A DNA stretch of 64,000 nucleotides from Caproicibacter sp047833665 (GCA_047833665.1 CP181261.1:496001-560000); one strand, 5' to 3'; positions 32,780 to 40,988 are shown, counted from the first letter of the stretch. The notes: generated by a model not told the origin, from the letters alone. Program-made: numbers and translations.

Positions 32780-33831
32780 GACAGCGCCTCCATAAATCGG
32801 CTCAGTTCTTCGCGGGTTACCGTATGCAGAAAGCTTTCGCCGATTTTCTTTATCAAAACCAGATGAATCCTGTCCCCGCGGCTTTTTTTGTCAAATCGGG
32901 TGACTTCCTCAATTTGTTTCGGAGGAATGCTGTCTGAAATTGGCAGACCGTATTTTGTGAGGACATCGGCAATTTGCTCCGCCGTTGATGGTTCGGTCAG
33001 TCCGGCAGCCTCGCCGCACTTGCTCATCATGACCATGCCGATTCCCACTGCTTGACCGTGAGTCAAGTCTTTATAGCCGTGCAGTTTTTCCAGCGCATGG
33101 CCGAATGTGTGTCCAAAATTTAAAAGCATGCGGTCCCCGTTGTCCAGTTCGTCCCGCTCGACAAACTCCCGCTTAATGTCCACGCACCGAAAAATAACCG
33201 ATTCAATGTTTCCTTTTATGTCACCGCAGGCAATCTTGTCAAACAGCGCGCGGTCGCGAATACAGCCGTACTTAATCGCTTCGGCCATGCCGTCAGCGAA
33301 ATACAAATTGGGAAGCGTGGAGAGTGTATCCGGGTCTATGAGCACCAGCGACGGCTGATGAAACGCGCCGACAAGATTTTTTCCATAGGGAAGATCAATT
33401 CCCGTTTTTCCGCCGACGGAGGAGTCAATCTGCGCAAGCAGAGAGGTGGGTATCTGCAAAAACCGAATTCCCCGCAAATAAGTGGCGGCGGCAAAACCTG
33501 CCATATCACCTGTTACTCCGCCGCCGAGCGCCACAACAAAGTCACTCCGTGTTAATTCGTGCTCGGAAAAGGCAGCATACATATCCAAAATATAATTCAT
33601 TCGTTTTTGCTTTTCGCCTGCCGGAAAGGTAAATACAAAGGGGGAAAAACCGGCGGCTTGCAGAGAGGAGGCGACAGTTTGCGCGTAAATCGGTCCGACA
33701 TTGGAATCCGTTACAATCGCGGCTTTTGCTCCGTGCGGGAAAATGCGGACGGCTTCTTCTCCCAAGCGCTTTAGACAGCCGCGTTCAATGAGAATGCAAT
33801 AGGACTTTGATGTGTTAACTGTTAAGTTCAT
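32776..33831 (-). CDS. aroB: 3-dehydroquinate synthase
   Basis: NAD- and metal-dependent cyclase converting DAHP to 3-dehydroquinate. 351 aa. ALGGGVTGDMAGFAAATYLRG (NAD-binding), QIDSSVGGKTGIDLPYGKN, and the metal-binding His of FGHTFGHALE are present. The ATG overlaps the tyrA stop (ATGA), giving coupled translation inside the aromatic operon. Confidence 0.96.
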   Translation of the reverse strand: MNLTVNTSKSYCILIERGCLKRLGEEAVRIFPHGAKAAIVTDSNVGPIYAQTVASSLQAAGFSPFVFTFPAGEKQKRMNYILDMYAAFSEHELTRSDFVVALGGGVTGDMAGFAAATYLRGIRFLQIPTSLLAQIDSSVGGKTGIDLPYGKNLVGAFHQPSLVLIDPDTLSTLPNLYFADGMAEAIKYGCIRDRALFDKIACGDIKGNIESVIFRCVDIKREFVERDELDNGDRMLLNFGHTFGHALEKLHGYKDLTHGQAVGIGMVMMSKCGEAAGLTEPSTAEQIADVLTKYGLPISDSIPPKQIEEVTRFDKKSRGDRIHLVLIKKIGESFLHTVTREELSRFMEALS

Positions 33832-34670
33832 GCTTCTCCCAGCCTTTCCTTAATAAGTCGTCCTTCCCGCAGCAGGGCACGCAGAGTTTCGGCGTCGCCG
33901 CTGTCGATTGCGTTCCGTATATCCTTCAAGTTGCCGATGAGCGTGTCCAGTTCTTCCGTTAAGGCAACGCGGTTATCCAGAAACAATTCCGTCCACATGG
34001 TTTCGTCGACGCTTGCCACGCGAGATACATCGCGGTAGCTGCCTGCGGAAAATCCTGCGTGATCGGGGCACTGCGGGCTTTTGACATAGGCACAAGCAAG
34101 CACATGGGGAACCTGACTGGTAAAGGCGATTTTGCGGTCATGTTCTTCCGGCGTTGCAAGGACTGTGCCCTCAAAGCCAAGTTCCATCGCTATGGCGGTC
34201 ATCAGGTCAATTGCGCTTTGAGGGGCGCCGCATGGAACCAATATGTAGCTTGCCCCCCGGAACAGATCCGCTTCGCTGTTTGCAAAACCGCTTTTTTCCT
34301 TGCCCGCCATGGGATGCCCGCCGATATAAACAAGGCCGTGACGCGCCGCGATTTCCGAAAGCTGCGGGCACAGCGCGGATTTAATTCCGCTCACATCCGT
34401 CACAACACAGCCCGGACGCAGATGCGGGGCATGTTTGCGCAAAAATTCAATGTCCGCCTGTGGGTACAGGCAGAGAAATACAACATCTGCACTTTCAAGG
34501 TCATTCGGTGTTGCCTGCCGCACAATTGCGCCGGAACTGACTGCCGCGGCAATGACATCCGGGTTGCTGTCAATGCCCGTAACGCGGCAGTTGCTGTATT
34601 TTTGAAATGCTTTAGCAAATGATCCGCCGATTAGTCCCAGACCGACGATGACAATATTTTTATTTATCAA
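33828..34670 (-). CDS. tyrA: Prephenate dehydrogenase
   Basis: NAD(P)-dependent enzyme making 4-hydroxyphenylpyruvate from prephenate, the tyrosine branch. 280 aa. The dinucleotide fold starts IVIVGLGLIGGSFAKAF, and the catalytic His is in GGHPMAGKEKSG. There is no C-terminal ACT domain, so allosteric Tyr control by that route is unlikely. I chose TTG 34670, 6 bases after GGAGGGG; the longer frame to 34703 reads through the SD. It sits between aroF and aroB. Confidence 0.93.
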   Translation of the reverse strand: MINKNIVIVGLGLIGGSFAKAFQKYSNCRVTGIDSNPDVIAAAVSSGAIVRQATPNDLESADVVFLCLYPQADIEFLRKHAPHLRPGCVVTDVSGIKSALCPQLSEIAARHGLVYIGGHPMAGKEKSGFANSEADLFRGASYILVPCGAPQSAIDLMTAIAMELGFEGTVLATPEEHDRKIAFTSQVPHVLACAYVKSPQCPDHAGFSAGSYRDVSRVASVDETMWTELFLDNRVALTEELDTLIGNLKDIRNAIDSGDAETLRALLREGRLIKERLGEA

Positions 34671-34726
34671 AGACGTCCCCTCCTGCTTGCAAAGCGATTT
34701 CACACATTATAGCAGAAAAGCGCTTG

Positions 34727-35752
34727 TTAGTCCAATGTACGGCCGAAAGCTTGGGCAATTGTGCGGAGTCGGGAGGCAGTGTGTTCAAACTGGTCGGGCG
34801 TTAGGGATTGTGCACCATCGGAAAGAGCCTTGGCGGGATCGTTATGCACTTCGATGATTAAGCCGTCCGCTCCCGCGGCGACGGCAGCAAGCGCAAGCGG
34901 TTCAACCAGCCAAGAATGGCCGGAAGCATGGCTGGGATCCACAACAACGGGGAGGTGCGAACAGCGTTTTAAAATTGGTACGGCGGAAATATCCAGCGTA
35001 TTGCGTGTATAGGGTTCGAATGTGCGGATACCCCTTTCGCAAAGAATGACTTGATTGTTTCCGCCGGCCATAATGTACTCAGCGCTCATCAAAAGCTCTT
35101 CAATAGTATTGGACAGCCCGCGCTTGAGGAGAATTGGCTTGCGAATTTTTCCAAGTTCTTTGAGCAGCTCAAAATTCTGCATATTGCGTGCGCCGACCTG
35201 TATAATGTCTACTCCGCTTTCCAAAAACAAATCGAGATGCTTTTCACTCATCAGCTCTGTAACAATCGGCAGGCCTGTTTCTTTTTTTGCTTCCTGCAGA
35301 AATTCCAGTCCGCACGCTTTTAAGCCTTGAAACGAATATGGAGAAGTGCGCGGCTTGAATGCGCCTCCGCGCAAAAAGCTGGCACCGGCAGCCTGAACCC
35401 GCCGCGCAATGCCGCAAATTTGCTCCTTGCTTTCCACCGAACAAGGTCCGGCAATCAGGGCAAGCCCCCCGTCGCCGATTTTTTGTCCGCCGGGCAGGGT
35501 AATCACCGTGTCGTCAGGATGAAATTTGCGGTTTGCCTTCTTATACGGCTCCTGCACACGTTTGACAGCTTCTACCATTTTCTGAGCGGCGATGGAATCA
35601 ATATCAATTTGGGATGTGTCGCCGATCAGGCCGAGCACGGTGCTCTGTGTGCCCACCCAGGTGTTCACTTTCACAGCATATTTCTCCTGAAGGGATAAAC
35701 GGAAATCATTAATTTGCTGTTGCGTGTAGCCGGGTTTTAGTACAATAATCAT
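34727..35752 (-). CDS. aroF: 3-deoxy-7-phosphoheptulonate (DAHP) synthase, type I-beta with N-terminal regulatory domain
   Basis: First enzyme of the shikimate pathway, condensing PEP and erythrose-4-phosphate. 341 aa. A ferredoxin-like N-terminal domain (about 1-70, MIIVLKPGYTQQQIND) precedes the KDO8P-like TIM barrel with LIAGPCSVES, RGGAFKPRTSPYSFQG, LLKRG and VVVDPSHASGH. In the Thermotoga enzyme this N-terminal domain mediates Phe/Tyr inhibition, so feedback control is likely. ATG 35752 follows AGGAGG by 8 bases. It is the first structural gene behind the leader peptide and attenuator. Confidence 0.95.
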   Translation of the reverse strand: MIIVLKPGYTQQQINDFRLSLQEKYAVKVNTWVGTQSTVLGLIGDTSQIDIDSIAAQKMVEAVKRVQEPYKKANRKFHPDDTVITLPGGQKIGDGGLALIAGPCSVESKEQICGIARRVQAAGASFLRGGAFKPRTSPYSFQGLKACGLEFLQEAKKETGLPIVTELMSEKHLDLFLESGVDIIQVGARNMQNFELLKELGKIRKPILLKRGLSNTIEELLMSAEYIMAGGNNQVILCERGIRTFEPYTRNTLDISAVPILKRCSHLPVVVDPSHASGHSWLVEPLALAAVAAGADGLIIEVHNDPAKALSDGAQSLTPDQFEHTASRLRTIAQAFGRTLD

Positions 35753-35821
35753 CAATAATTCCTCCTAATTCCGGCGGATGGTGAACACATAACGCCGTTT
35801 TTTTGAGTGAAAGGCTCGAAA

Positions 35822-35863
35822 GAATAAAAAAACGGCGGTGCTGCTGTCAGCTCCGCCGTTTTT
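35822..35863 (-). terminator. Attenuator terminator between the leader peptide and aroF
   Basis: On the minus strand AAAAACGGCGG pairs with CCGCCGTTTTT, with an inner GCTG/CAGC pairing, followed by TTATTC. It lies about 40 bases after the leader-peptide stop and about 70 bases before aroF, on the same transcript, so readthrough must be controlled for the operon to be expressed. Confidence 0.92.
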
Positions 35864-35904
35864 ACCTTTTGCTTTCGCTAGGACATGGCCCGTCAATCTA
35901 TCTG

Positions 35905-36033
35905 CTACGGCCAATGTCTGTTATCACGGGAAAGCTCACAGTCAGTTTTCGGGTATGCGCAATAAAACCCAGCCGCAAATGAATAGCGGGGGTATCCGTA
36001 GAACATAAATCGCGCACTAAACGAAAACTTCAT
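35905..36033 (-). CDS. Phe/Tyr-rich leader peptide of the aromatic operon (42 aa)
   Basis: A short frame starting at ATG 36033, with AGAAAGGA upstream, begins MKFSFSARFMFYGYPRY. Phe occurs at positions 3, 5, 9, 11, 19 and 23 and Tyr at 12, 14, 17, 24 and 27, so 11 of the first 27 residues are Phe or Tyr; the only Trp is at 41. No metabolic or structural family is recognisable. Promoter, SD, aromatic codon cluster, stop and terminator lie in order before aroF, which is the classical layout of a leader peptide whose translation speed sets attenuation. Its action on transcription is inferred, not shown. Confidence 0.75.
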   Translation of the reverse strand: MKFSFSARFMFYGYPRYSFAAGFYCAYPKTDCELSRDNRHWP

Positions 36034-36067
36034 GGTGAAAAAATTCCTTTCTCCGTGTCTTTTTTGT

Positions 36068-36096
36068 ATCATAATACAGAGATGGGCCAGTGTCAA
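36068..36096 (-). promoter_or_regulatory. Promoter of the aromatic operon
   Basis: On the minus strand TTGACA (36096-36091), a 17-base spacer and TATGAT (36073-36068). The expected transcript start, about 36061, is 28 bases before the leader-peptide ATG. Confidence 0.88.
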
Positions 36097-36253
36097 GAGC
36101 TTTATGATTAAATTTATATGCTGTATGGCAGTAGTACCGTTTGCAATACTATTTTTGCTATTTTTGCACGAAAAAATTATTTGTTTGAATTAAAAATAAA
36201 TTGCCGTAAATATGCACAAAAAATACATTAAAATTTTTTATTATGCAATGCAC

Positions 36254-36282
36254 TTGAAAAGTTTTTTTTGGATTGTTAGAAT
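36254..36282 (+). promoter_or_regulatory. Promoter of the PAS-GGDEF gene
   Basis: TTGAAA (36254-36259), a 17-base spacer and TAGAAT (36277-36282), 51 bases before the start codon. It is divergent from the aromatic operon promoter. Confidence 0.7.
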
Positions 36283-36333
36283 ATGTGTATATATTACCAC
36301 AATTTGGAAGTTTACCGGAAGGAAGCAGCTGAA

Positions 36334-38016
36334 ATGGGAATGATAAATCTCGAACGGCTGATTGATGGTCTGGGGTATGGTTTGCTGTGCTGTGAGAAAG
36401 ATGACCGGCTCTCAATCAGCTATGCGAGCGAATCCTTTTACAGAATGCTGGGGTATCAAAAGGGAGAAATCACAGAACTGTTGGGCACAGGACCTGCACC
36501 CGTGCTTAGCAACAGCCCCCCGATCGATTGGAAATGCGTGACAGAGGAAATCAAAGAAAAAGGATTTGCAAATCCCGAACTTCGGCTGATCAAAAAAGAT
36601 GGACACCACATTTGGGCTTCTTACCGTGTCAAGCTGGAAAAAGGACAGGGTGGGAAGGAATACTTTTGTGGGCTGGTGGAAGACATCACTTTGCGTAGAC
36701 GCAGCAATAAACAGAGAATGGAGCAAGCACAGGAATTGCAGGCGCTAACATCCAATGTTCCCTGCGGGGTGCTGCATTGCCGGAATGATAAAGTACTCTC
36801 GCTGAATTTTGTCAGCGAGGGTTTTTGCCGCATGACTGGTTATCACAGGGAAGAAATTGCCTCCGAGTTTAGCGGCCAATTTATCCGGATGGTATATGAA
36901 CAGGATCGACACCTTCTGCTTCGCCGGGCAAGCAAAGGTATGATGCAGAACGAAACAGCGGAGACGACCTATCGCATCATGGGAAAAAACGGCCGACTCA
37001 TTTGGGTGTTAGATAAATCACGGCAGCAAAAAGATGACAGCGGAAATATTTGGCTGTACAGTGTTTTAATAGATATTACGGAAATACACAAGGCGCAGGA
37101 AGAACTGGCGGCCACCGAAGAACGCTACCGCATGATTTTGGAACACGCGGCCGACCCCATTGTGGATTTTGATTTAAAAACAGGACGCATTTATTATTCA
37201 CCGGCTTTTACAGCGCGTTTTGGCGAGGGATTTCCGCAAAGCGGAGATTTGTTGGAGAGCCTTTCACAGCATCCTATCATTTACGACCAAGACCGTGACC
37301 GCTTGTTGGATGAAGCGGTCCGCCTTCTTCAGGGAGAAAAACTGGAGGACGATGAGTTCCGCTTTCGCGAGGCCAGCGGTTTTTATATTTGGTGCAATGT
37401 GCATCCGGCTGTGTTTTTTGACGAGCAGGGGGCAGCTACTCGGCTGATTGTTGTGATTTCCGATATTGACCGGCGTAAAAAAGAATCAATTGAATTGCGC
37501 CAAAAAGCGGAGCATGATTTGCTGACAGGACTTTACAACAGAGTGACAGCTATGCGCATGATTAATCAGGAAATCGCGCACAGCAAACCGGGGGATCGCC
37601 ATGCCCTATTTGTCATTGATATCGACAATTTTAAACATGTGAACGATCATCTCGGCCATTTAAAAGGTGATGAACTTATTATAGAAACGGCCACACAGAT
37701 TAGGAAGCTGTTTCGAGAAGATGATATTGTGGGCCGCGTTGGCGGCGACGAATTTGTCGTGTTCCTGCGGCACATTACATCGATGGATTTGGCTGTCAAA
37801 AAAGCGGAAAATATCGGAAATGCTTTCCGGCGCAGTAGGACGCCTTGCGGTTCCGGTATCTCCGGCAGTATTGGAATTTCCTTTTACCCGTACGACGGAA
37901 GCTCCTACAACGAATTATTTCGCAAAGCGGATGCTGCCATGTATGCTGCGAAAAAAAACGGAAAGGATTCCTTCCGAGTTTATACGCGGGAGATTGAAGA
38001 ATTTTCGCAGAATTAG
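36334..38016 (+). CDS. Diguanylate cyclase with three PAS domains
   Basis: Predicted cytoplasmic signalling enzyme making cyclic di-GMP, 560 aa. Three PAS domains (about 10-120, 135-250 and 258-385; FYRMLGYQKGEI, FCRMTGYHREEI and YRMILEHAADPIVDF mark them) precede a GGDEF domain (about 395-555). The active-site motif GGDEF is intact at residues 470-474, with the substrate region DIDNFKHVNDHLGH. No transmembrane segment is obvious. ATG 36334 follows GGAAGGAAG; an earlier in-frame start at 36283 has no SD. It stands alone between two shikimate pathway units on the opposite strand. Confidence 0.9.
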   Translation: MGMINLERLIDGLGYGLLCCEKDDRLSISYASESFYRMLGYQKGEITELLGTGPAPVLSNSPPIDWKCVTEEIKEKGFANPELRLIKKDGHHIWASYRVKLEKGQGGKEYFCGLVEDITLRRRSNKQRMEQAQELQALTSNVPCGVLHCRNDKVLSLNFVSEGFCRMTGYHREEIASEFSGQFIRMVYEQDRHLLLRRASKGMMQNETAETTYRIMGKNGRLIWVLDKSRQQKDDSGNIWLYSVLIDITEIHKAQEELAATEERYRMILEHAADPIVDFDLKTGRIYYSPAFTARFGEGFPQSGDLLESLSQHPIIYDQDRDRLLDEAVRLLQGEKLEDDEFRFREASGFYIWCNVHPAVFFDEQGAATRLIVVISDIDRRKKESIELRQKAEHDLLTGLYNRVTAMRMINQEIAHSKPGDRHALFVIDIDNFKHVNDHLGHLKGDELIIETATQIRKLFREDDIVGRVGGDEFVVFLRHITSMDLAVKKAENIGNAFRRSRTPCGSGISGSIGISFYPYDGSSYNELFRKADAAMYAAKKNGKDSFRVYTREIEEFSQN

Positions 38017-38021
38017 CATTA

Positions 38022-39365
38022 TCATTGCGGCTTTAGTGTTTTTAGAATAAGGTTTGCCGTTTCTTCAGGAGATCCGTCTGCCGAAACGGAAAAGTCGGCA
38101 TGTTTGCGGTAAACGGGCAGGCGTTCGCGATAGAGTTTTTCCATTACTTCGGCGCGGTTATCCCGCTGCAGCAGGGGGCGAGTATGGTCGCTTTTCAGCC
38201 GTTCTTTTACGGCAGAAAGGGAAGCGTCAAGCAGTATGATGGTTCCGCCCGAAGCCAGTGTTTGTGCATTGGCAGGGTCTAACAGGGTGCTGCCGCCGGT
38301 GGCGATGACAAGGCCTGTTTCACAAGAAAGTTCACGGGCAGCTTCTTGTTCGAGCATACGAAAATAGCTTTCGCCTTGAGCAGCGAAGATCTGTGCGACG
38401 GAACATCCTTCCTTGTTTTCAATCCACTGATCCATATCGACAAAACGCCGTCCGGTTTTACTTGCAAGCAGACGTCCCACTGTCGTTTTGCCGCTGCCCA
38501 TAAATCCGCACAGAATAATATTTCCAAACTGTTTTTTCATTTCAAAGACAGCCTCTTTGCACAGATGCGCAATTTCTTCGGGATGAAACTGCGCGCCGGT
38601 CCAAATGGTCTGTGCGGCAGCGGCCTGCCATACCAGCATCGCCATGCCGCCGACTGATGGAATCCCGTTCTTTTTGGCAAGGCGTATCAGTGCCGTTTCA
38701 TCGGGGTTATAAACCGCATCGAAAACGCAGTTTGCGCGGCAAACCACTTCTTCGCTTGCAGCGCAGGACTTTACATTTGGATACATACCCGCAGGAGTTG
38801 CATTGACCAGAAGATCCGCTTTGCCGGAGATGTTTTCAATTAAACATGAGTCGGCTTCGATTCCGGGGAAAGCTTGGTTCAATGCGGTGCACAGTTGAGC
38901 TGCCGCAGGCAGGGAATGTTCCCTAGCTGCAATGGTTACATGGCAGCCGGAGAGTGCCGATTCAAAAGCGAGGGCGCGTGCTGCACCGCCTGCGCCGAGG
39001 ATTACCACGCGGCCCTTAAGTTCAACACCGGCGGATTTCAGCGCCAGACGGAATCCGTCCCCGTCCGTTGTAAAACCGATTAATTTTCCTCCCTCGTTTT
39101 TTACCGTGTTGACCGAACCTGTCATTCTGGCTTTTTTGTCAAGTGCATCCAAAAATGGTATAATGGCATGCTTGTGGGGGATAGTGATGTTGAATCCATC
39201 TAAAGTGTTTCGACGGGCGAGAAACTTTTCAAGGGAATCCGGTGCTATGTCCAGTGCGCCGTACTGTGCCTTGACACCGCTGACGGAAAATAAGCGGGTA
39301 TGGATGAATGGGGACATGGTGTGGCCGATTGGATGCCCGATGACTGCGAACTGCATATTTTTCAA
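38022..39365 (-). CDS. aroE-aroK: Shikimate dehydrogenase-shikimate kinase fusion
   Basis: Bifunctional enzyme of 447 aa joining two adjacent shikimate steps. Residues 1-275 are shikimate dehydrogenase: the substrate-binding start MQFAVIGHPIGHTMSPFIH, catalytic Lys in FNITIPHKHA, Asp in TTDGDGF and the NADP loop VILGAGGAARAL. Residues 276-447 are shikimate kinase: P-loop GFMGSGKTTVG, DMDQWIE and the LID-region RPLL. Both halves are near full length, without an obvious linker. TTG 39365 has GGGGG 8 bases upstream; ATG 39356 is the alternative. It lies on the minus strand upstream of, but not contiguous with, the main aromatic operon. Confidence 0.93.
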   Translation of the reverse strand: MKNMQFAVIGHPIGHTMSPFIHTRLFSVSGVKAQYGALDIAPDSLEKFLARRNTLDGFNITIPHKHAIIPFLDALDKKARMTGSVNTVKNEGGKLIGFTTDGDGFRLALKSAGVELKGRVVILGAGGAARALAFESALSGCHVTIAAREHSLPAAAQLCTALNQAFPGIEADSCLIENISGKADLLVNATPAGMYPNVKSCAASEEVVCRANCVFDAVYNPDETALIRLAKKNGIPSVGGMAMLVWQAAAAQTIWTGAQFHPEEIAHLCKEAVFEMKKQFGNIILCGFMGSGKTTVGRLLASKTGRRFVDMDQWIENKEGCSVAQIFAAQGESYFRMLEQEAARELSCETGLVIATGGSTLLDPANAQTLASGGTIILLDASLSAVKERLKSDHTRPLLQRDNRAEVMEKLYRERLPVYRKHADFSVSADGSPEETANLILKTLKPQ

Positions 39366-39400
39366 ATTCAATACCCCCGATGTAAAAAATGAAAAAAATA

Positions 39401-39429
39401 TTGACAAAGAGAAGCTTTGCTAATAATAT
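39401..39429 (+). promoter_or_regulatory. Promoter of acpP
   Basis: TTGACA (39401-39406), a 17-base spacer and TAATAT (39424-39429), giving a leader of about 130 bases. No binding site for a fatty-acid regulator was evident. It overlaps the untranslated region of the divergent aroE-aroK gene. Confidence 0.75.
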
Positions 39430-39565
39430 GTGGATAGGCAATCAGAACCCGGGTCTCGAAATTTCATCATCTTGTGCAATTGTAGCACAGCAGCGATTCT
39501 TTTGTCCACACTGGGATTTTTGTTTTGCATATGAGTGATTTCATCAGATCTAAGGAGGATATAAT

Positions 39566-39793
39566 ATGGTTTTCGAAAAAGTCAAAGTGATTTTAAGCGA
39601 GCAGTTTGATGTGGAGGAAGATTCAATTACTGCCGATACCAATATTGCAGATGATCTGGGGGCAGACTCGTTAGATGTTGTTGATCTTTTGATGTCGATT
39701 GAAGATGAGTTTGAAATTGAGATCCCGGATGAGGAAGTTGAGAACCTTAAGACAGTTGGCAAATTAGTTAAATACATCGAAGATCACATTTAA
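39566..39793 (+). CDS. acpP: Acyl carrier protein
   Basis: Carries growing fatty-acyl chains on a phosphopantetheine arm. 75 aa, strongly acidic, with the prosthetic-group Ser in DDLGADSLDVVDLLM. AAGGAGGATATAAT precedes ATG 39566. No other fatty-acid gene is adjacent; it is monocistronic with its own promoter and terminator. It may be the housekeeping ACP or a second one. Confidence 0.95.
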   Translation: MVFEKVKVILSEQFDVEEDSITADTNIADDLGADSLDVVDLLMSIEDEFEIEIPDEEVENLKTVGKLVKYIEDHI

Positions 39794-39806
39794 ACATTGC
39801 AGATTT

Positions 39807-39840
39807 AAAAATCCGCCGTGCGGGGGCATGGCGGATTTTT
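39807..39840 (+). terminator. acpP terminator
   Basis: AAAAATCCGCC (39807-39817) pairs with GGCGGATTTTT (39830-39840). The second IS copy inserted 25 bases beyond it, and the target duplication begins in its T tract. Confidence 0.9.
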
Positions 39841-39865
39841 TATGTTCGAATCTTCCTTTTAGCCT
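39839..39865 (+). repeat. Target-site duplication, left copy (IS copy 2), 27 bp
   Basis: This 27-bp segment, beginning TTTATGTTCGAATC and ending TTTTAGCCT, is repeated exactly at 40929-40955. Confidence 0.93.
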
Positions 39866-40928
39866 TGTAGGTTTGTCAAACATATTGGACAGTATGGGAA
39901 TGTAAAAATTCAGAAGGAGACAACCAATGAAGAGGACGCATCGGCATATTATTAGAGCGTCTTAAGTAGATGGAAAGTTGGTTTTCAAAGTCCGCTAAAG
40001 AGTAAAAATGGTGTTTGTCATAAAAGCGTTTTTGGTCTTCGCGATGACTGCGTTCCACTTTCCCGTTGTGCCTAGGGGTATAAGGACGAATTAACTTGTG
40101 CCGGATATGAAGTTTAGCGGCAGTGGCTTCGAACAACGTCAGCAGATGTTTCTTGGAAGGTGAGAAACGGTTGGTGAATTCAAAACCGTTGTCAGTTTGA
40201 ACGCATTCTACACGAACGCCGCGCCGGGCAAACCATTCGACAGCTCGTTTTAGAAAGTCAGCAGAAGAGTAAGTACTCTGTTCAGGGTACGCTGCCAGAA
40301 AACGCAGCCTAGAAAATTCATCAATAGCTGTGTACTGGAAAAGCCGAAGCTCAGGGTTGGCAATACAGCGCTTTGGAACTACTTTTACATCGATCTGAAT
40401 GCGCTCTCCGGGATGCGTCATTTGCTCGTATGGCTTTGGCTGATATTTCTTCTTTGGTTTTGATTCTGGGAACATTCCCATTCGGCGCATTACACGGAAC
40501 AGACTTTCCGGACATCGTGTGTATCCCCGCTTTTTCAACCGAGACCATAGTTCAATCATACCGAGGTCGGGATTTCTGCGCCGCATGTCGCGAATCAGCT
40601 TTAACTCGGCAGGTGTATGCTGGTTTGGATGACTGTGAGGCCTCCTAGACCGGCAAGCCAACGATTCTAATGTACCGTCATACCGGGCCATCCAAAAATA
40701 GATAAAGGAACGGCTTTTGTTGTATTTTCGGCTTGCACGGCTAACACCGTACTTTTGAGCATAGATCATTAGGGATTGCCTAAACTTCATGTCTTGTGTT
40801 ACACTATTCATGCAGAAATGGGCACTTCCTTTCGGTATGATTTGGTTTGTGTAGCTTTATTTTAACCGATGTGTCCATTTCTGTATTTTATTTTTTCTCA
40901 ACTGTCCAATATGTATTGTAGTCCTACA
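39866..40928 (-). mobile_element. IS481-like insertion sequence, copy 2 (1063 bp), inverted
   Basis: Second complete copy of the element at 25758-26820, same length and same TGTAGG...CCTACA ends, in the opposite orientation. It is flanked by its own exact 27-bp direct repeats, different from those of copy 1, so each copy arrived by a separate insertion. It lies between the acpP terminator and the promoter of the decarboxylase beta gene, disrupting no gene. Confidence 0.95.
39876..40811 (-). CDS. DDE transposase (integrase core), IS copy 2
   Basis: 311 aa, the same protein as the transposase of copy 1 except for four substitutions I can see: Tyr133His, Asp152Asn, His288Asn and Tyr295His. The catalytic residues Asp141, Asp207 and Glu253 are unchanged, so it is probably functional. 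Near identity indicates recent spread of the element. Confidence 0.93.
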   Translation of the reverse strand: MNSVTQDMKFRQSLMIYAQKYGVSRASRKYNKSRSFIYFWMARYDGTLESLACRSRRPHSHPNQHTPAELKLIRDMRRRNPDLGMIELWSRLKKRGYTRCPESLFRVMRRMGMFPESKPKKKYQPKPYEQMTHPGERIQIDVKVVPKRCIANPELRLFQYTAIDEFSRLRFLAAYPEQSTYSSADFLKRAVEWFARRGVRVECVQTDNGFEFTNRFSPSKKHLLTLFEATAAKLHIRHKLIRPYTPRHNGKVERSHREDQKRFYDKHHFYSLADFENQLSIYLRRSNNMPMRPLHWLSPSEFLHSHTVQYV

Positions 40929-40955
40929 TTTATGTTCGAATCTTCCTTTTAGCCT
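40929..40955 (+). repeat. Target-site duplication, right copy (IS copy 2), 27 bp
   Basis: Exact repeat of 39839-39865. It ends five bases before the -35 hexamer of the next gene. Confidence 0.93.
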
Positions 40956-40959
40956 TTTC

Positions 40960-40988
40960 TTGAAACAAGGCGGCATTTTCGCTATAAT
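40960..40988 (+). promoter_or_regulatory. Promoter of the decarboxylase beta-gamma unit
   Basis: TTGAAA (40960-40965), a 17-base spacer and a perfect TATAAT (40983-40988). The IS plus target duplication end just upstream, so any upstream activator site may have been displaced by about 1.1 kb. Confidence 0.8.

Noticed and set aside
25732..40955. The two IS copies as ends of a 15-kb composite transposon carrying aromatic genes
   Set aside because: Each copy has its own matched target duplication, so the copies inserted separately; the genes between are ordinary core genes.
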